This document shows positions 60,101 through 64,000 of a stretch of 64,000 bases of DNA, piece after piece. The notes beneath the pieces were generated by a model that was not told the origin of the DNA, did no database searches, and worked only from the letters and a program-made list of their open reading frames with translations. Origin of the DNA: Bugula neritina (Eukaryota > Bryozoa > Gymnolaemata > Cheilostomatida > Bugulidae). The translations under genes and the position numbers were made by a program. Each line of letters begins with the position of its first letter. Position 1 is the first letter of the stretch. Location of the stretch: assembly GCA_964035545.1 (NCBI GenBank), contig OZ037767.1, positions 20,314,628-20,378,627 of the forward strand, in the 5' to 3' direction.

Positions 60101-63100
60101 AAGTGTACTTTATTAGAATTTAATTTCAAGATTTTCAGTGTATAATTATAATCCCAACTTCTAGATGAGTGGACCAGTAATATGGATAGAAGTGCAGATT
60201 TTACAACTTCCAACTTTCTAACATTATAACTTATAATGTCCAAGCATTTCAATCCTGGAACTGGAGAATGTAGACTGTAGAGTACAGAGTGTAAAGTATA
60301 GGCTGTAGAATATAAATTGTAGACTATAGAGCGTAGACTGTAGAGTATAGACTGTACAGAGTAGCTATAGACTGTATAGAGTAGACTGTATCTAAGCTGA
60401 CCAGGTATCAGTATTCCAATGCAAATTAGAAGAATGTGGAAATCAATTTGAATTACTTTATATTGAATGAGGAATGATTACATTAAATTAACCTGTGAAC
60501 TAATGGGCATCCACTAAACAAAGTGTAACTGTGATATAATGCAATATAGCATAATATATTATCTAATAATATAACATTTAATATCCATGTTAATTTTTTG
60601 TTTTTTTCTGCAAAAACTTACAATTTCTTTTTAGTTCATGTTGACAGAAACAATTGATCGAATGAGAAGACAGAATCTGTGGAGAATAAAAGATAAAAAT
60701 TAGAACAACTAAAACCCAGTATCAAAGTTTGTGTCAAACTGGGCTGTGATGAATGATGCAGAGTTTAGTTGGTAGAAGTTGGTGTTGACCTGAACTGTGG
60801 TAACTTAGTTACACCTCAAGTTATGACTCACTCAAGACTTGAAGTAGATACTTGAGTATCTGGAAACACTCAGACACGCTTGAACGACGCTGAGGAATGT
60901 CCAGCTAATCCTTGAGCCAAGGGTTTAGCACAAAAAGTCATGTAGAAATACAAAAAACAAGACTTATGCAACTGAACAAGAGAACAGAGCAACACAATAA
61001 GCTCCTTATTTGCTAAAGGGGTAATAGTTCACCAAACTGCTTGTTGGACAGATGTGAGGGACCCGTTCAAAAAAAAAAAGAAGACATGCAGGCAAAGTTA
61101 ACCTAAAAACCATCAACTAAAGATGTCTACATAGTATTATATCCCTTACAGTGACAGAAAAATAACAGCAACAAATGAAGACAAGCTAATGTTTCTCCCG
61201 AGAATTCAAAATAAACCAACCATTTCAAGTTAACTCTCAAATCTATGCTCAGAATACAACCATTTTCACAAGGCAGTCGGACATATTTGCATGTGATTAA
61301 AATAATACAATGATACAAACATACAATGGGAGGTGCAAAGGTGGTGAGAGAAAAACATTTTCATTCAGGAAATCATGGATATGGTGCCAAATGATATTCA
61401 AATAAAGTAAAATGAACATTGAACTGGGTCATTGCAAAACCTTACCAAATACTCCAGAAACACTGTGCGCCACATCACCTATGAAAGATGCATCAGGTAT
61501 GAGAGGATGTGATGTCACGGGTAATGGTATTTTACTGGAAAGGTAATCGCACGCTTGGTAATTAATGGTGAAGTTTGAAGGCAAGAGATGAAGGTGCAAG
61601 TTAAGAATAAGCATGCGATGTTTAAGTATGCCTATACAGACTACAGCCTTTATACTTGAATGTAATAGCTAGCATATGACATGCTATGCAAAGTGCACTA
61701 AATAATATAACTCACTAGGCTATATGTTATATAATATATAGTGTCAGAGCTATTTCTATATGAGACTAGAAAAATAATATGAAGAAGTTTGACTGAGGGA
61801 GGGATCAGTGGTAGATGACTCTGGCAGCAGAATATTCACTCTGGCAGCAGTGTTCACTGAAACTTAAGTAATAGAAACTGGACAGTGTTGGTTGAGTTAT
61901 TAGTCCACAGTGCCAAGTCATCAGTAAACAGTGATGATTACTAAGTGAGTGCATGCAGTTTCATTCTCTATAGCTAACATGAGTGCGACTAGATGCTGCC
62001 ATTGAATAACAGAGTAGAAAACACAGGTAAGAAGACACCAGAACAGGTAGTTGAGTGAAAGGGTCAATATTGTCACACCACACCACTACCTACTCTCAGG
62101 CACAAAATGAGACAAAGTTTCACTTGAAAATGACAGACGATTGCTGACGCAACAGGAAACCACGAGTCATAAGAGACATGGGGAGAGGATATGGGCTAAT
62201 GCTGAGTAGTAAGAGGGGACAATTCATCTCAAGCAACTAGGCTATTTATTTATGATGTCCTAATGCTATGCTATGTGGATTTTATGAGCAGTGCTGAGTT
62301 AAAGGCGAACTGAGTGCTGATTGGCTCGTACTGGCTGGGGTGAGGCACTGCCCCGGAAATAAAGTAACGATTCAAGCTGTGATACTTACTCAGGAAGTGA
62401 CCTATGGAACCTGTAACATGCAGCAGACAAGTAAGTTCAAGAGCTAAAATAAAATTTAACAGCTAATAAATAATAAGCTCTAAAACTACAATTTTCTGCT
62501 TTGAGTAAGGTTTACAGATCTAAAGTTATGTTTATACCTCCACTGAAAAAGTACCGAGTTTCAGCTAATAACACTAGACGGAGTACCCCTTTATAATTTT
62601 ACTGAAACTCGATGAAATCATATTGATGCGGAAGCTTACTTTCTTATAGTGAAATATGACTCGTCTAATCGCTATTTGAGGCCCTTTGAAAACGTCGTGA
62701 ATTATTAAAGTTGACAGCATAAAAGCGATAATTGAGAAAGCGTAGCCGAAATAATTATTAACATATTATAAGTACGCCATCTAATCGCCAAAGTCATGAT
62801 TAACTACCAATATTTACAAGGAGTTATTACTCTTCTTGATTATTATTCTGAACTCGGCTGATTAAGTTGCCGGCTTGTCGCAGTACAAAAATTTTGACAA
62901 GTCACTTTTCCAATGCAATGCAACTCGGAGAAATTTCAACTCGGCCAAATTGAATTTCTGACAAAAATCATGAAGGTATAAACGCAACTTTACTAACATT
63001 CTGTTACTAACTACCAAACTAGTAGCAAACTTGTTACTAGCAAAGTATTAAACACCGAGGGTGCAAGGTGAAGATATCAATTATAAACTAGCAGCCCCAG

Positions 63101-63783
63101 AGAGCAGGAAAAACTACCCTGGAAATCTCTGGCAAAGCAAAGAAAGGCTACAGCTAACAACACTTAAAAAAGTTTATACTGAAAAACACTTCACTTAAAT
63201 TGGCGTGGAGTTGAAATTAAGTTCACTGATTTAATTAAATTTTATAGAAAACATTGCGAGATCTAGTTTCGAGATAAAATGAATCACCAATAAAATTCCA
63301 CGGAGTTGATGAGAATGTTAATGAGATACATAATCCTAGTATTACTGGGTATATTCCAGCAATATATCAATGTATGAGCAGTGAAGGTTACACCATGTTA
63401 TTCGCATCACAGATTTCATAATGATAAATTCATATGCACCCAATACATTGGGCAACTTTGCCTTAAAATACCAAGTACGCTTGTATCAAGAAGCGCGGTT
63501 AGTGCTGATGCACTGCAATCGTTACACAACTTATTAGAAATTATCCCCCCATACTTTCTACCCTCACCACTAACTGGCCCGCATTGTTTAGTCAACAGAA
63601 CACAAAGAACATACTTTTAGGTGGCTGAGTACTCTTTATCTGTCTGTTCATCATGGGGGACGACTCCGGTTGAACAGGTACACAGTCTGTGGGGTTGAAA
63701 AATCCGCTGTCGCCAGTTTTGTTGACTCCGAACCAGTACTGCCAGGTGGGGGCATCAGCTGGTCTGTAAACAGAGTCAGCGTA
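51143..63783 (-). CDS. TNK2: activated CDC42 kinase (ACK/TNK2), C-terminal part (5' partial)
   Basis: ACK is a cytoplasmic tyrosine kinase that binds GTP-loaded CDC42 and acts in receptor endocytosis and signalling. Twelve exons join in phase: 63783-63615, 62410-62390, 61553-61446, 59141-58938, 56587-56361, 55968-55528, 53591-53486, 52909-52779, 52382-52279, 52059-51866, 51675-51548 and 51352-51143 (stop TAA), giving 680 residues. The kinase domain must lie right of the window. In order: an SH3-like end (WQYWFGVNKTGDSGFFNPTD); a CRIB motif in the exon at 58938-59141 (MIGRPENDLRHTGHIG, matching ISxPx(2-4)FxHxxHxG); Ser/Asn-rich and proline-rich tails (PPPPPTS, PSTPPPPIP); and a C-terminal UBA region (IKYIKIKQLAKLRLARLEQC, then HCQWNVQKAADYIL) that parallels human ACK1. 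The exon at 62390-62410 is a 21-nt microexon. The acceptor at 61554 is the least certain junction. Confidence 0.88.
52125..52275. repeat. CACCTGTCACACAACATAT repeat in ACK intron
   Basis: About six irregular copies of a unit of roughly 25 bp built on CACCTGTCACACAACATATAA. They occupy most of the short intron between the ACK exons 51866-52059 and 52279-52382 and end just beside the donor at 52278. Confidence 0.8.
52556..52668. repeat. ACCACCTTGAAGGAG tandem repeat in ACK intron
   Basis: About five copies of a unit of about 21 bp containing GACCACCTTGAAGGAG, alternating with CCACCTTAA versions. It lies between the ACK exons at 52279-52382 and 52779-52909. Confidence 0.75.
57467..58491 (+). 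mobile_element. DNA transposon of about 1 kb with terminal inverted repeats in an ACK intron
   Basis: Both ends carry CTAG-GGG(G)CC, A or G, then TCCATAAATTATGTCAC in inverted orientation, followed by G-rich tracts with GTGACA subterminal repeats (TGTGACAG on the left, GTGACACTTTGTGACA on the right). The outer CTAG may be the target duplication or part of the ends. Inside, an exon-like frame (57705-58072) begins after a strong CCCCCCCTCCCCAG acceptor and ends TAA. It contains a C2H2-type finger (CPVC ... 12 residues ... HTKLH) and an acidic C-terminus. No transposase catalytic domain is visible, so the element is non-autonomous or a deletion derivative. Family not assigned. Confidence 0.8.
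58623..58885. repeat. 19-bp minisatellite near the ACK CRIB-exon donor
   Basis: About thirteen copies of TTGACACATAATATACTAG, two of them interrupted by GTCTCAG. In ACK orientation the array starts about 50 nt after the donor of the CRIB exon (58937). Confidence 0.9.
60622..60676 (-). other. possible poison (decoy) exon in ACK intron
   Basis: On the minus strand a strong acceptor (CTTTTATTCTCCACAG) and a strong donor (GTAAGT) enclose 55 nt. Between the neighbouring phase-1 exons it would shift the frame and put a TGA inside itself. Inclusion would therefore truncate ACK before the CRIB motif. It may equally be a chance pair of sites. Confidence 0.35.
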
Positions 63784-64000
63784 CTGTAAGACTAGAGTGA
63801 ATGCGTCTCACGATACATAAATATGACACAATATGATATATCGTATATAGCAACAATGAAATTTTAATACATGAAGTGATATAAAAATGATGAAGATTGT
63901 ATCTTGACAATGTTCAGTGAGCAAGCCCAGTTATAGAGTAGCACGTTCATCAGTATATTATCTATCAGTTAGTATATTATATAGAACATGGCCTACTTCT
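63784..64000. other. right edge, ACK intron
   Basis: AT-rich sequence upstream of the ACK exon at 63615-63783; no exon seen. The gene continues beyond the window. Confidence 0.5.

Noticed and set aside
61446-61614. Alternative ACK first exon starting at an ATG at 61614
   Set aside because: The frame is open back to an ATG, but an acceptor at 61554 gives a phase-1 exon that fits both neighbours, which is simpler. Kept only as a possibility.

Overview
The window is nuclear DNA from an invertebrate metazoan. The genes are split into many short exons with GT-AG introns, the intergenic sequence is AT-rich, polyadenylation signals are of the AATAAA type, and the gene families are animal ones (WEE1, ACK/TNK2, R-Ras, CPSF2, FLAD1, ZCCHC10, complement-control modules, a 3CxxC zinc protein). 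A lophotrochozoan-type animal is a reasonable guess, but the sequence alone does not fix the phylum. I see no prokaryotic operon structure, CRISPR array or virus.

Layout, left to right. 2131-7423 (+) holds the C-terminal half of CPSF2 (CPSF-100, pre-mRNA 3'-end processing) in ten exons; its beta-lactamase half lies left of the window. 7960-9951 (-) is a complete FAD synthase (FLAD1), convergent with CPSF2. The two genes appear to share a palindromic polyadenylation region. 9952-13034 is repeat-rich and AT-rich, with one long perfect hairpin. 13035-15065 (+) is ZCCHC10. 16016-17599 (-) and 18952-20666 (-) are tandem paralogues, each encoding one complement-control (sushi) module, one membrane helix and a cytoplasmic tail. 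21910-30610 (-) is an R-Ras-like GTPase with large repeat-filled introns. 31555-32450 (-) is an unrecognised small gene candidate. 33677-44733 (+) is a complete WEE1 mitotic kinase gene in ten coding exons. 45-47 kb holds transposon-like debris. 47933-50371 (+) is a small protein with three CxxC motifs, like vertebrate RTPs. 51143-63783 (-) is the C-terminal part of ACK/TNK2 (SH3-like region, CRIB, proline-rich tail, UBA region); its kinase domain lies beyond the right edge. A DNA transposon of about 1 kb sits in one ACK intron.

The most striking feature is in WEE1. Intron 7 is almost wholly a 27-bp minisatellite (41151-44010) whose unit duplicates the exon/intron boundary itself. It presents 106 identical GTAAGT 5' splice sites in tandem, each exactly 27 nt (9 codons) after the last, with no stop codon. 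Use of donor k would insert (k-1) x 9 residues into the kinase domain just after helix F. Smaller tandem arrays touch splice sites of CPSF2, R-Ras, ACK and other WEE1 introns. Several have unit lengths divisible by three (9, 15, 18, 21, 27), and two complete CPSF2 introns are stop-free and a multiple of three long. The locus looks as if it makes in-frame repeat material at splice junctions. All exon models were built by eye from splice phase and family similarity; no search or transcript data were available.
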